DNA of 64,000 bases, from positions 62,001 through 126,000 of the forward strand of contig QAOA01002849.1 in the NCBI GenBank assembly GCA_003255065.1. The letters are read 5' to 3'. Each line of letters starts with the position of its first letter. Within the stretch, counting starts at the first letter, position 1. The DNA comes from Cercis canadensis. Lineage: Eukaryota > Streptophyta > Magnoliopsida > Fabales > Fabaceae. Positions 49,501 to 60,551 of the stretch are shown in pieces. A program made the translations under genes and the position numbers. Under the pieces are notes generated by a model. It saw only the letters and a program-made list of their open reading frames with translations, did not search any database and was not told the DNA's origin.

Positions 49501-52260
49501 TAGCGGAGAGATATCCTTCTGAAGTACAGATAGCTGTTGAGTATTTGTAGAAAAGTATTTATTGGGAAATTTCTGTCATTTTAATTGCTCGAACAGCCAG
49601 TCTTTTGTTGATCTCTGACATAGTCTTTGTACATCACCTTGCCAATTTTGGGAAGCACCATCTTTTTGCCCTCAAAATTAGTGGACTAGTTTAGATGCTT
49701 ATTTTGGCAAAAATGTTTTGCAGTGATGAAAAATATCTCCAATTTCAAGTGGATGGGAATCTGCAGTATAAATGTCCCACATGCCGGGGGGAATGTTATA
49801 AGGTATAGTCCAGAGAGAGAACACTTTGCAATTAATATATTTATATTTTATTGTATGCATAGCCCTACATGTTTTGGTCTACATTCCAGGTCAAGGATCT
49901 TGAGGATGCCGTTCAAGAGCTTTGGAGGAGAAAAAATATTGCTGACAAAGATTTAATTGCCAGCTTGAGGGCGGCAGCAGGTTTACCAACTCAAGATGAA
50001 ATATTTTGTATTTCACCATATTCAGACGATGAGGATAGTGGGAGTGTAAAAGCTAAGAGTGAATCTGGCCGTTCCTTGAAGTTATCTCTGAAGAATTTGT
50101 CTGATAATTCACCAAAGAAGTCAAAAGATTATGGAAAGAAATCTTCAAGCAAAAAGTATGTTAAGAAAAAAGATTATCAGACATCTATGACTGGTAAAAC
50201 TGATGCACGCCACAGTTTTGAAGGTCATAGTGATATGAAGTCTTTGCATAGCTTGGATGATGATAAGAACGATGATGTTCAATCCCTCAGGAATGAAGGG
50301 CCTGATGTTTATTCATCACCTGCTGCTGGAAGCCCGAGTCAGACTGATGGATTTGGTTCTGTCAATCAGCCAGGGAATTTGAAACACAAGTTTGTAGATG
50401 AGGTGATGGTCAGCGATGAAGAGAGGAAACCTAGAGTTGTTCGAATTAAGAGCAATAAAGCACACACTCTTGATAGTGAAGATGAGGCTGGGAAATATGG
50501 CGATAAGACTCAGAATGTAAAAGGGAAGAAGTTGGTTATAAATCTGGGGCCACGTAAAATTAATGTGACTAATTCTCCCCGATCCGATACTTCAGGCTGC
50601 CAAAGAGATCAAGATCTGGTTACCCCTAATGGTATGCATCTGTATAAAGTTCCAATTTTTTTTTTTTCTTTTTCCCCTTTTGTCACTGTATTAATTTAAA
50701 ATATCATCATTAGGGGAAGACAATGTAATTAACCTTATAGTTCAAAATTTTCAATAGTAGCTAAGTTAATTTATCTGCTGTGTGTGTGCTTCAGTGATCA
50801 GATAGCTCTCTTGCATTTTTGTTCTCTTTCTTCGTTATGACTATTTTGGTTCAAATTTCCTATCAGGCAATGAAGATATAAGCCAGTTGAGGAAGGGTGA
50901 CAAGTCTGTGTCAGATAGACATGATGGCACAGTTAGGCACATTGATGGTAAAGGTAGCATTGGTTGCGATTTTTTCTTTTGCTATATATGTAAAAAAGTT
51001 TGGTCATTTCTTTCCATTGTATCAGGGGTTAGCATTTGAAGATGTATCTGCTATTTTCTTTTAGCTGTCTCAAAAATTAACTGGCATTAACATGACTTGC
51101 AGGAAACAGAGTTGACTCTGGTCAATCAAAAGGTTTAAAGGTTTCAGGTAGAGAAGGAAATTTGATAAAGCTGGGAAAAGTTAAGCCAGAAGTTTCTGAA
51201 TTGATCCCGAACTCTGGTAGAGGCAACACTACTGATGGATGTGATGCCATTCCTTTAGAGCGACCTCGAATCTTTTTTGGGAAACGTAGTACGGAAGGAA
51301 CGATTGATCAAGTTGGAAATGTAGAAGCAACCTCAAGAGGTGATAGGACTTCTGTGGGGAAGCAGTCAGAAGGAAGGTCTGATGCATATGATGAAACTGA
51401 TGATAACAATAATCAGACATCTTCACGTTTTATGCCAAAAGATTCTAAACCTTTACTGAGACTTAAATTCAAGAAACCTAGCAATGACAATCAAAATTCT
51501 CCACATCTTGAGGAGGAAAAGACTACAATCAAGGGACAGAGATCGAAACGGAAGAGACCTTCTCCGTTTATGGAGAAAGCATCACTTAATGAGCATGAAA
51601 ATGTGAAACAATCACATCAAGACACTCTAATGGATGAGATCATGGATGCTAACTGGATATTGATGAAATTAGGTAAAGATGCAATTGGAAAGAGAGTTGA
51701 AGTTCATCAGACAGCTGATAATTCTTGGTTAGTTTCTTCCTTAGCCTTTTTATTGCTTTTGTAATATCAATGGGCAAAATATAGAAAACTGCATGCTACA
51801 GGGAATGATACATGGATCATATATGGAAATTAACTAATCATTTATTATCTGGAAGGTATTCTTTTACTTGTGCAATGTATGTATCTTAGTCACTCATCCC
51901 TCTAATTTGCAAACTTAAGAAATAACTTAATATATATATATATATATTATTTTGTTGCATTGCACATATGGTAAAGCTGAACTGTGCTTGCTTGTAATAA
52001 TCTGATTGGTTGTCTTTATCCGTTAGACTGTTGTGTAGCTTCTACTAGCAAAACTACACTAAAAGAACTTAATTATGGAGTACAGTCTAAATGTGACGAT
52101 GTTTTCATATTTATCCAGGCACAAAGGAGTGGTTACTGACAGTATTGAAGGCACTTCAAAGTTATCTGTTACCTTAGATGATGGGAAGGTGAAGATCGTG
52201 GATCTCAGGAAGCAAGGGGTCCGTTTTGTTCCTCAAAAGCAGAAGAGATCAAAAGCATGA
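43474..52260 (+). CDS. Multi-PHD-finger nuclear protein with C-terminal Tudor-like domain
   Basis: This is probably a chromatin reader of the At3g08020 type, sometimes labelled KMT2-like, though it has no SET domain. Thirteen exons join in phase: 43474-43505, 43634-43976, 45040-45208, 45285-45334, 46171-46263, 46347-46435, 48463-48541, 49213-49295, 49724-49802, 49890-50631, 50867-50953, 51103-51727, 52119-52260; 870 residues. The N-terminus is Cys-rich (MAFHVACPITCRKICFC). PHD-type zinc modules span about residues 139-340: FCRMC to CRNCRICE, ACRRHGDPSKFMFCKRCDGAYHC to CHSC, and CCDACGRLF to CPTCRGEC. A Ser/Lys-rich region (about 380-800) follows. A small beta domain (GKRVEVHQTADNSWHKGVV to RFVPQ) looks Tudor-like. 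The start ATGGCC is preferred over the ATG in intron 1. A TRIM element sits in the intron at 46436-48462. Confidence 0.93.
46925..47335. repeat. 205-bp duplication across single N (47130)
   Basis: Bases 46925-47129 recur at 47131-47335 nearly unchanged (for example TTCCCGTTC against TTCCCATTC). It lies in the large intron of the PHD gene, so splicing should not be affected. Confidence 0.92.
47389..47669 (+). mobile_element. Miniature LTR retrotransposon (TRIM) in PHD-gene intron
   Basis: Two direct repeats start TGATGCA and end TTCTCCTCCATCA: 47389-47489 (101 bp) and 47554-47669 (116 bp, with an extra TCCCACATCGG segment). Directly after the first comes TGGTATCAGAGC (47492-47503), a perfect primer-binding site for initiator methionine tRNA. 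A purine-rich GACGGGG tract precedes the second repeat. Thus both LTRs, primer site and polypurine tract fit within 281 bp and there is no coding region. No target duplication is visible; a similar G-rich tract also precedes the left LTR, so it may be a piece of a tandem array. Confidence 0.82.
48260..48287. other. GC-only tract with N (48273), probable assembly fault
   Basis: A CCCGCCCCGCGGG stretch, the N and a run of more than ten G stand out in an AT-rich intron. It looks like a polished sequencing stop or gap edge rather than native sequence. Confidence 0.6.
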
Positions 52261-52920
52261 AAGGATCAACTTCTCCAATCTTGGTGATTATTTCATATGG
52301 AGACTTTCTATTCTTTGACCTGAAAGAGACAGTTCCATCTTGGGAAGGCCTCTAGTTACTGAATTTATATTCATTGCTGCTCATATTGCTGCTGATTTTT
52401 TGGCTGAAGAATTATCTACTGGAACTATTCAGTTTTCGTTGAAGAATTAACCTTACTTGACTGAGGTCCTCTCTTTTAGCTGTTGTTCATCCTAAGTTAG
52501 ATTTTTCTTCCTCCTTCTTTTCTTATAACATGTATCTGATTTCAGAAAGTAGTTTCTACCTGTGATGTATAGTTCACCATTGCAGTAGAATAGGGAATGA
52601 AGGGCCCTTGTAGAAGTATTAGATGTATGACTTATGCTGTTAGTGTTACGGTGGATTAGATTCTTCTTGAGATATTTTTATCTTGAAATTGAAGTGCTTC
52701 ATTTTATTGAGGTCTCAGGTATCCAGCAGGCAGCAGTCCCAAGGTAGAAGAAGTGTGAAAAAAAAAATCACTTTTTTTTTTTTTTTCCCCTCTATTATTT
52801 TTAAATTTCCATGTCATTCTTTTATTTTCTACATATCATTCTATACTATAATTGGCTACGTCAACAAAACCATATACCATAATAATAGTAGCACTTTTTT
52901 TAAAATTTTAATTTACCACT

Positions 52921-53113
52921 TCATTTTATTAATTTTTCACGTCATTTAATTCAATGGCCACCTCAAGATTTTTCGTCCAAAATTGGATGGTTACTTAAGG
53001 GAGGGACTAAATTGATNTCATTTTATTAATTTTTCACGTCATTTAATTCAACGGCCACTTCAAGATTTTTCGTCCAAAATTGGATGGTTACTTAGGGGAG
53101 GGACTAAATTGAT
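52921..53113. repeat. 96-bp duplication across single N (53017)
   Basis: Bases 52921-53016 recur at 53018-53113 with about three substitutions. The copies abut the N on both sides. Confidence 0.92.
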
Positions 53114-53511
53114 TCAATTGTGAAGACACAAGACTAAATTGTACAAGGACTAAATTTGTCATTTTAAAACTAAGAATTAAATTGGCATATTTTAAAATCT
53201 TTAATTAAGTGGCTTCAACAATAATTTTGGGTATAAAATTCTGGTTATGGAAATTATCATTTATTTGTTGTTCTTAATGGTAATATATTGTAATTGTAAT
53301 TGAAATTTCAATTTCAATCATTATTTTGGCCATTTAAAACAATTTCTTGTTCTATGTTAATTTTTTTTGGGAGTGGATTTCTTTTTCTGTTTTAAGAAAA
53401 TATATAAAAAAGAAAAAAGAAAATTCTCTTACAAGATTAATGTATTCCACAAGGTTCAATACTACTTGATTCCCAAGTCAACTTTCCTTTTCCTAATTCT
53501 CTTCTTCACCA

Positions 53512-53514
<3 letters not shown>

Positions 53515-53543
<29 letters not shown>
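53515..53543 (+). repeat. (TC)n microsatellite in RING gene leader
   Basis: About 14 TC units lie 70-100 bases upstream of the first RING gene's start codon. CT-rich leaders are common in plant genes, and the tract is probably length-polymorphic. Confidence 0.9.
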
Positions 53544-53547
<4 letters not shown>

Positions 53548-53616
53548 GCTTTCAAAGTTCTCTTTTGTTTTTTTTTTTTCTTTTCAAAACCCAGCGACCT
53601 CTCTCAATCACCATTA

Positions 53617-54327
53617 ATGGATCTTGACGACCTTGAACTCGAACACTGGTGCGATGCTATCCCGCTAGAGATTCACAGTGACGATTCTGACCTTGAAGAA
53701 GAAGAAGACCCATCTTCTCAACAAAACGCACCGTATTACCGCCTCACCGTCGAACTAAATGGTGACTCTACCACACTCTACTCTTTCAATATCCCAAAGC
53801 ACGAACTACTGCATGAGGAAACGGCATCGTCCCGGAACCCCATACTGGACAAGCTCTCCGAAATGGGAGTCCCTCAGAATTCCCAGAACGTCATGAAAGA
53901 AAGGATCATGGCCTGTGCACGTGACATGGCCAGTTGGACGCACGTGACCCACAAGGTTCTCCCCATGTTTGTGACTATATCACTCACTGGAATGGCCATT
54001 GATGAGGATGATGGTGATGATGATGAGGATGGCATGGTAAATATGGAGGAGGATCAGGGGCATTATGGTCATGGGTGGGTGCCTGCAAGTGAAGCTTCCA
54101 TTGAGAGGTTGGAGAGGGTGATGATTGGACAAGATGAAGGTGATGATGGGTTTGTATCTGGTGTGGGAGGGTGCAGCATCTGTTTGGAAGATTTTAAGGT
54201 TGGTTCACAAGTTACAAGGATGCCATGTTTGCACCTTTATCATGGGAACTGCATTGTTGATTGGCTAAGGAAGACCAATTCTTGCCCCTTGTGTCGGTTT
54301 CTAATGCCTCCTGCTATCACGGAGTGA
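53617..54327 (+). CDS. RING-H2 E3 ubiquitin ligase, copy 1
   Basis: An intronless gene of 236 residues that probably transfers ubiquitin from an E2 to unknown targets. The C-terminal RING-H2 finger (residues 186-226) has perfect C3H2C3 spacing: Cys-x2-Cys-x14-Cys-x1-His-x2-His-x2-Cys-x10-Cys-x2-Cys, with the usual ICLEDF and W-L around it. The N-terminal half starts EHWCDAIPLE and has an acidic Ser-rich patch. It then shares a block with copy 2 (NIPKHELL, PILDKLSEMGVP, ACARDMASWTHVTHKVL). A Asp/Glu run (DEDDGDDDEDG) links the halves. No membrane segment or signal peptide is seen, so it is likely cytosolic or nuclear. The tandem partner begins 1.3 kb downstream. Confidence 0.93.
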   Translation: MDLDDLELEHWCDAIPLEIHSDDSDLEEEEDPSSQQNAPYYRLTVELNGDSTTLYSFNIPKHELLHEETASSRNPILDKLSEMGVPQNSQNVMKERIMACARDMASWTHVTHKVLPMFVTISLTGMAIDEDDGDDDEDGMVNMEEDQGHYGHGWVPASEASIERLERVMIGQDEGDDGFVSGVGGCSICLEDFKVGSQVTRMPCLHLYHGNCIVDWLRKTNSCPLCRFLMPPAITE

Positions 54328-54597
54328 AAGTAGTGCTATTATTCTGCCGATTATTCTGCAAATTAAGAGATAATTCAGGTTTACTAATTAGATTGACTTG
54401 TCAGTAAAACAGTTACAGCACAAAATTTTAACTCTTTTTTGTGCTAATTAATTTGTAATTATCTTTCTTTTCGGCTGCATATATGTAATGAAGCAGATAG
54501 AGTTGACTCAGTTTAGATGCTTTATCGATCTCCGTTTTTTCAAGTTGTTTGTTCTTTAAGATAAACTTTGAATAGTACATTTTTGTTCTTTCTTAGA

Positions 54598-54716
54598 TAT
54601 TATTTTTGGTATGGATACGATATCTAATATCATTTAAAAATAACCAATATATAAAGACATGTGTAGTTGACAATTTCAAATTAACAGTTTTTAAATTTGT
54701 ATAAGACAATAAAATG
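54598..54716. repeat. Degenerate fragment of the same MITE
   Basis: The phrases AAAATAACCAATATATAAAGACATGTGTA and AAATTAACAGTTTTTAAATTTGT match the left arm of the neighbouring element in order. This suggests an older, truncated copy immediately beside it. Confidence 0.55.
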
Positions 54717-54719
54717 AAG

Positions 54720-55312
54720 GAGGTTTCTTAGATACTTTTAGTATTTATGTAGTATATCATACTACATAGAAATAACCAATAAATGAATGACATGTGTACA
54801 AATTAACTGTTTTTAAATTTGTTTAAAATATTAAATAAATTATATTTTATATATAATAAAATATAAAAATTATGTATGCTTGCCACGTCAGTGTAGTATG
54901 ACATACTTACATAGTATCATAGAATCCCCGTAAAATAAATTATATTTTATATCACATAAAATATAAAAATTAAATCTTAATGGTTGATGCTTGCTCATAC
55001 CTATTTGGTATTATAGAAATTTCGTAATGTTAATTTTTTTATATTAAAAAAAATTGAGATAATAGTATCAAGATATAGTAAAAAAAGGACATAAAAAAAT
55101 GAGATTCTATGATACTACATAAGTATGTCATACTACACTGACGTGACAAATATACATAATTTTTATATTTTATTAATTATATATAAAATATAATTTATTT
55201 AATTTTTTAAACAAACTTAAAAATAATTAACTTGTACATATATCATTTATTTATTAGTTATTCCTATATAGTATGACATACTACATAAATATTAAAAGTA
55301 TCTAAGAAATTT
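54720..55312. mobile_element. Long inverted-repeat MITE, copy A
   Basis: The left arm (54720-54932, starting GAGGTTTCTTAGATACTTTT) pairs with the right arm (about 55099-55312) as an imperfect inverted repeat of about 210 bp, around an AT-rich centre. It closely matches copy B at 56821-57335, including the inner segment GCCACGTCAGTGTAGTATGA. I found no clear target-site duplication, so the superfamily stays open. Confidence 0.8.
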
Positions 55313-55668
55313 AAAAAAAAAAAAAAGGATATACGTGTTTTTGTTTGTATTAGCAAAATTGATTCATTGAAAATAAAAAATACTCTTTTACTTAACTGTC
55401 TATAACCGTCTTAGCATACACAATAACCGTCTAAATTTCTTTCCGTTTTTGTTTTCAAAAAATCTACAAAATAAAAAAGAAAATCCTCATAAGTTATATC
55501 CCTTATCGGTATCCTAATAGGAAGAGATTTCCTTGATTTCCAAGCTTTCTTAATTCATTAAATTCCCACTCCCTCTTTCCCATCTATAAAATCCCAAACC
55601 CATCATCGATATCACCAGTTTCCAAATAACCCTCTCTTCATCTAATTTCTCCCTTGTAAATCCCAGTA

Positions 55669-56409
55669 ATGGAATATCATGATGATGCTGTTGAACACTA
55701 CTGCGAAGCTTTCCCACTAGAAGAAGAAGAAGAAGAAGAAGAACAAGAACAAGAGTGTTCTTCTTGTTCCTCCAAAGAGCAATACTTCAACATCAAGGTT
55801 GAGGTGAGAGTGATGGACATGTTGAATCCCTATGGTGAAGATGCTGATGACTTGGTCACTCGTTATTCTAACCCCACTCATCACTTCTTCCCAAACATCC
55901 CCAAGGATTCTCTCTTAAAAGAACAAGAAACGACGTCGGAGGAGGAACCCATATTACTAAACATCCTCTCTCAAATGGGTGTCCCCCACAATGCTCAACA
56001 CTTCATGGTAGCTAAGATCTTGGCCTGTGGACATGACATGGCTTATAGGACTCACAAGACCCGCAAGGTTCTTTCTATTGCTGTGCAGATTTTCCTCGCA
56101 AGGGTCAATGAAGACCAAGAACAAGAACCAACCATTGATGAAGATGAAGCTATGAATGTGGAGGGTCAAGATCAGGGGTTGGTGCCTGCAACCAAGGCTT
56201 CTATTGAGCAATTGGAGAGGGTCAAGGTTGAAGGAGAAGAACAAAAGTGTGCGATTTGTTTGGAAGATTTTGTGGTTGGCTTGCAAGTTATTAGGATGCC
56301 TTGTTTGCATTTGTACCATGATAAGTGCATTGTGGATTGGCTGCATAATGGCAATTCTTGCCCTTTGTGTAGGTTTATGATGCCTACTAGCCCTGCAAGT
56401 GAATCATGA
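55669..56409 (+). CDS. RING-H2 E3 ubiquitin ligase, copy 2
   Basis: An intronless tandem paralogue of the gene at 53617, with 246 residues. The RING-H2 finger at residues 194-234 keeps every zinc ligand and the same spacing. The N-terminus EHYCEAFPLE parallels EHWCDAIPLE of copy 1. The shared middle block reads NIPKDSLL, PILLNILSQMGVP, ACGHDMAYRTHKTRKVL. Between them lies a poly-Glu stretch coded by repeated GAA (55721-55752), a likely site of length change. Copy 2 lacks the long Asp run of copy 1 and has a different short C-terminal tail. Divergence outside the RING is considerable, so the duplication is not recent. Catalytic role is inferred from the RING only. Confidence 0.93.
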   Translation: MEYHDDAVEHYCEAFPLEEEEEEEEQEQECSSCSSKEQYFNIKVEVRVMDMLNPYGEDADDLVTRYSNPTHHFFPNIPKDSLLKEQETTSEEEPILLNILSQMGVPHNAQHFMVAKILACGHDMAYRTHKTRKVLSIAVQIFLARVNEDQEQEPTIDEDEAMNVEGQDQGLVPATKASIEQLERVKVEGEEQKCAICLEDFVVGLQVIRMPCLHLYHDKCIVDWLHNGNSCPLCRFMMPTSPASES

Positions 56410-57743
56410 CTGTTCCTAGATTTGTTGCCGACTATACAGAAAAGGAAGAGATTGAGATGTTAATGGAATATATATATATTATACATTTAGCTACGATTTT
56501 AAATTTAAATACAGATTCTACAGAAGACGATTTCAGTGATGGAATATTGATAAATAATGATAATTGTTTACTTTATTTTTCTTGGTTAAGAAGTACTTAA
56601 TTGGGTCTTGTATTTTTGTTTTAGTTTTTGAGATGTTTGGATTTCTTGTCTTGTAATTAACCATTTATCAAACGGATATATACCAGTTTCATAGTGAGTG
56701 TTTTAATTATAATTTAATTAGAGGCGTTTTGTATTGAGTTCAAATTTTATCTAATTTGTGTTTTTTTTTTTTTGTTTTCTGAATATTCTTTTGGTTTTTG
56801 AAACTGTAGTTAAGGTTATGGAGGTTTCTTAGATACTTTTAGTATTTATGTAGTATGTCATATTATATAGGAATAACCAATAAATAAATAACATGTGTAC
56901 AAATTAACTATTTTTAAATTTGTTTAAAAAATTAAATAAATTATATTTTATATATAATAAAATATAAAAATTATGTATGCTTGCCACGTCAGTGTAGTAT
57001 GACATACTTACGTAGTATCATAGAATCCCCGTAAGGTTATTGTAGGTATTCAATTGCATTTTTGTCATCAATTGATAGAACAATAATTGAAGCTAATTTT
57101 TTTAGTTGGCATATTAAAAAAATTGAGAATTTTATGATATTACATGAGTATGTCATACTACACTGACATAGTAAATATACATAATTTTCATATTTTATTA
57201 GATATAAAATATAATTTATTTAATTTTTTAAACAAACTTAAAAATAGTTAACTTGTATACGTGTCATTCATTTATTGGTTATTTCTATATAGTGTGATAT
57301 ATTACATAAATATTAAAAGTATCTAAAAAAACCTCTTAAAAATATATGAATTTAAATTTGAAGCCTCAATTTCATAGAAAATATCTCACAGAAAAATAAA
57401 ATAATTAAATACTTTTATTTTTTTGTACAAATTTAGATAGTTTTGAAAACTAATCACTACACTATTTCACAATTCTTTACCATACCTTAGCAAATTGTTT
57501 TAGTGATAGTCACTTCTTAGTTCTCCCGAGATGCTGATCAAAACGGCAGAACATACTAGCGTTTGGCAATTGGTAGCACTGTGACAAATCACAAATCCCC
57601 AAGTTTTCCAGTAACAAAACCCTGTATACGACGTCGTATAGAAGCGTCGTTCGTACAACAATGGACTCGGTACAAGAGCTCTTAGAGACAATCGCAGAGC
57701 ATAACTAGCTGAGACAGAAAGGGACCTAAGGAGAGAAGAAGCC
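56410..57743. other. Intergenic: RING 3' flank, MITE B, RPB11 leader
   Basis: Nothing coding is supported beyond copy 2's 3' flank. Copy B of the inverted-repeat element occupies 56821-57335. The RPB11 promoter and leader lie in the last 250 bases, which include the palindrome-rich ACGACGTCGT. Confidence 0.6.
56821..57335. mobile_element. Long inverted-repeat MITE, copy B
   Basis: It has the same ends and arms as copy A (54720-55312), with a shorter and different centre. The left arm ends near 57034 and the right arm starts near 57130; the right end reads to AACCTC. It starts 411 bases after the stop codon of RING copy 2, while copy A starts 392 bases after that of copy 1. Confidence 0.8.
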
Positions 57744-59918
57744 ATGAATGCCCCAGATCGTTACGAGCGTTTCGTCGTCCCTGAAGGGACCAAAAAGTAA
57801 TTTCATTTTCTGCTCTTCTCTTCTCTGGCTTTCTCTATCCCTTTGTTCCTCACTTTTTCTTTTGGAATTTTCAGGGTCTCTTACGTGAGGGACACAAAGA
57901 TAATAAGTGCGGCGTCTCTCACTGTTGAGAGAGAGGACCACACAATCGGCAACATTCTTCGCATGTACTACTTGTGTTTCTCATATTTTTTTCCCTCTGT
58001 TAATTTCGTTTTTCTTTGCCCTCTGTTAATTTCGGCTCCTTAAACCCTAATCCTTTATGTTGGGTGTTGTTCAGGCAGCTGCATAGAGATCCTAATGTGC
58101 TATTTGCTGGATACAAGCTTCCTCACCCTCTTCAGTACAAAATTATAATCAGGGTTTGTGTTTTTAGCATTTTATTGGATTATTATTTATTAATGGCTAT
58201 TGATGTCTACGGTTTCAAGTAAATTATTTAGTTGGAATTTATATTTTTGAACTGGATGATATATATATATATCTCAAAGTTGGGTCATGGGTATGAATGG
58301 GTTATTGGATTTGGTGAAATAACCACCTTCATTGCATTCTTGTGGGTGCCCTCGTGGTTCATTGGTAAGTAGAAGCTTCATAGCAAGCACGTTAGTGGGT
58401 TAGAAGAAGAAGTAGAAAATTGTGTTGGATTGCTATGTCATTTTTACCTTATGCTGTTCTGTGTAGCTAACTTTAATGAATTGATTATAAGCACAATGGT
58501 TACACACTAGCATGACATGAATTTCACTTACCAGATATAGTTAGGGAAAAAAGGTAAAGAAGAAACAGATCTCTTTAGTTTTGTTTGGAAATGTGTTGCT
58601 TTGAACTATTTTGTTCTCAGATAACTGATATATAGACAACTATAATGAATTTGAGGTAGTTGAACTCATTGGCTTGCCTCAATGTGGATCATTTTTAGTC
58701 TTTATGTGTGTAAGTAGATTGACTTCATATATTGGGCTCCTGCAGTATTTTTTTTTTTTTTTTCCTTTGCTCTGCGACATATGTAGATAAAATTTTATTT
58801 TTCTCTATGTGAATCAGGAGTTTATTGGATTAGTTGTTTTGCTGTTACTTTTGCAGATTCACACCACTAGTCAGTCTTCGCCAATGCAGGCATATAACCA
58901 GGCTATTAATGATCTGGACCGAGAACTTGATCATTTGAAGAATGCCTTTGAGGTATGATATGTCTCTTTGTTTTGTGCTTTGAACAATACATCTAATTTA
59001 AGGACATTATTGATACCTGTACTCTTTGATCTAAGTAACTCTTTTAGTTATGGCCTTGATTTTAATAATTCTTTTAGTATTGTACATCCGCTGTCAATAC
59101 CAATATATATTTTCCTGTGCCCCAATTATTTCTTAAGAAGTCAAAAATACTTGTTTAATGTTTCTTTCTCCAATGAGTAGCCTCCTTTTTTAGCTCCTTC
59201 CCTAGAGGGGTATTCATGGGCCCCTTTTCAATATCGCTCTGCTTACCCAACCTGGAAAGTAGTTGCCAATTTCTGAAATTGGATCATGTCCTTTTACCTT
59301 TTGGAGTATCCAATGCCTACTTATACTTGTGGTGTAATTGTAGATTGAGGTTTGGCATACTGTAGTCTTTCTATCTTAATAAACAAACTGCTTGGTACAG
59401 CTTTGGCCTCTCCTGCTTTATTGCAGCAAGGGTCTGGTATTAAAAGCTTGTTTTGTCTTTTGATCTGCTTCTCAATGGTTGGATTTTTCAGTATGGGTTA
59501 ATCTATGTTTTTTAGACTGAACTAAAATAAGAGTAACATCTATGTGAGGGCTTGGGAGTAAGTTTCCCTTCTGAAAGAACTATTGCCTTGTTAAGGAATG
59601 CCACTTCCCTGGATGATAACTAATGATTTCTTGATAGCTTTTCTGGTGAGTAGTAGACTAGTAGTATGGATATTGTAAAGAATTTAATTTAATGGAACCC
59701 ATGAACCTTTGGAAAGGTGATCGTAGTATAAGCTAGTAAGCTACTTGATTTGCTGATAAGAGAGATCTATCTGGAGTGTTGTTTTCTATCATTAATGTTT
59801 GGGCCATTATCTATCTGGAGTATATTAGGTATTTAATTTACTTTCTGCCAAGAGTAGTGTTACATACTAAAATATTTAATTGCAGGCGGAGATGGCAAAG
59901 TTTTCAAGGGACTACTGA
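57744..59918 (+). CDS. NRPB11: DNA-directed RNA polymerase II subunit RPB11
   Basis: RPB11 pairs with RPB3 to form the alpha-like platform on which the polymerase core assembles; in plants it also serves Pol IV and Pol V. Five exons: 57744-57796, 57875-57964, 58075-58153, 58857-58952, 59886-59918, giving 116 residues, which is the expected plant length. The sequence runs [17 protein letters not shown], then [32 protein letters not shown] (the dimerisation fold), [18 protein letters not shown], and a C-terminal helix [16 protein letters not shown]. The last exon is only 11 codons including the stop. The start ATG lies in AGCCATGAAT context. The next gene, CHX28, is convergent, with 633 bases between stop codons. 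Confidence 0.97.
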
Positions 59919-60551
59919 TGTACATTCAAGATGCACAAGAAAGTAGTGTGCTTTTGATCTTTAGATAGACATTGAGATAGAAAATGCCTTGTACTTGATA
60001 GGAGTGTAAAGAGAATGGTTTGGGTGCTTTATGAGACTTGTTGTAAAAGGTGGTTGTATTGGACTAGCAAACTTTTCACAGCCATGAACAATCTCAACTT
60101 TGAAAAAGAAAAAGCATTAATTGAAATATTGGTACTGTAGTAAGCTGATTTGTTTGGCAATTGGTAGTAATTACCTGCTATATGGATCTTATCTATCATG
60201 GTTTCTTGTAGGAAGGAGTCTTTATTTGTTGTGCCAAATATACCCTGCGTAATATAGCAAGTGCTCAAGAACCAGCTAAATACAAGGATAAATTGGTTTG
60301 TTATATAAATTGCGTAAAAAAATTAAAAAGTAAAAAGGATTGCAGCATATCCTAGGACTAGGATAGGAGACAAGTTAGCTTGATTTTCTGTAATTCTTAT
60401 ATGCTTTCTCTTTATTGGTTGCAATATCTTTATCAAATTGTACAACAAAATTTTCATCATCTGTACAATTTTCTCAAACTATGCCTCTAGCAATGATCTG
60501 TTTCCTTGCTACAAATATCTACATTGTACACTAGCTATCTATCTAACACAT
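59919..60551. other. Convergent spacer between RPB11 and CHX28
   Basis: This holds both 3' UTRs and no gene. The minus-strand frame at 60029-60268 has no family likeness. Confidence 0.6.

Larger units (their letters stand above)
52261..53616. other. Intergenic between PHD and RING genes
   Basis: The first 450 bases are likely the PHD-gene 3' UTR. From about 52740 to 53200 the sequence has the style of a dispersed repeat (repeated GGACTAAATT phrases) and holds the N-linked duplication. The last 100 bases are the leader of the first RING gene with a TC microsatellite. Confidence 0.55.
54328..55668. other. Spacer between RING genes, mostly inverted-repeat element
   Basis: After about 270 bases of likely 3' UTR and flank, most of the spacer is the element at 54720-55312 plus a worn fragment of it at 54598-54716. 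The leader and promoter of the second RING gene fill the last 350 bases. Confidence 0.6.

Noticed and set aside
56406-56600. Open frame overlapping the stop of RING copy 2
   Set aside because: It lies in the 3' flank, is AT-driven, and has no counterpart after RING copy 1.
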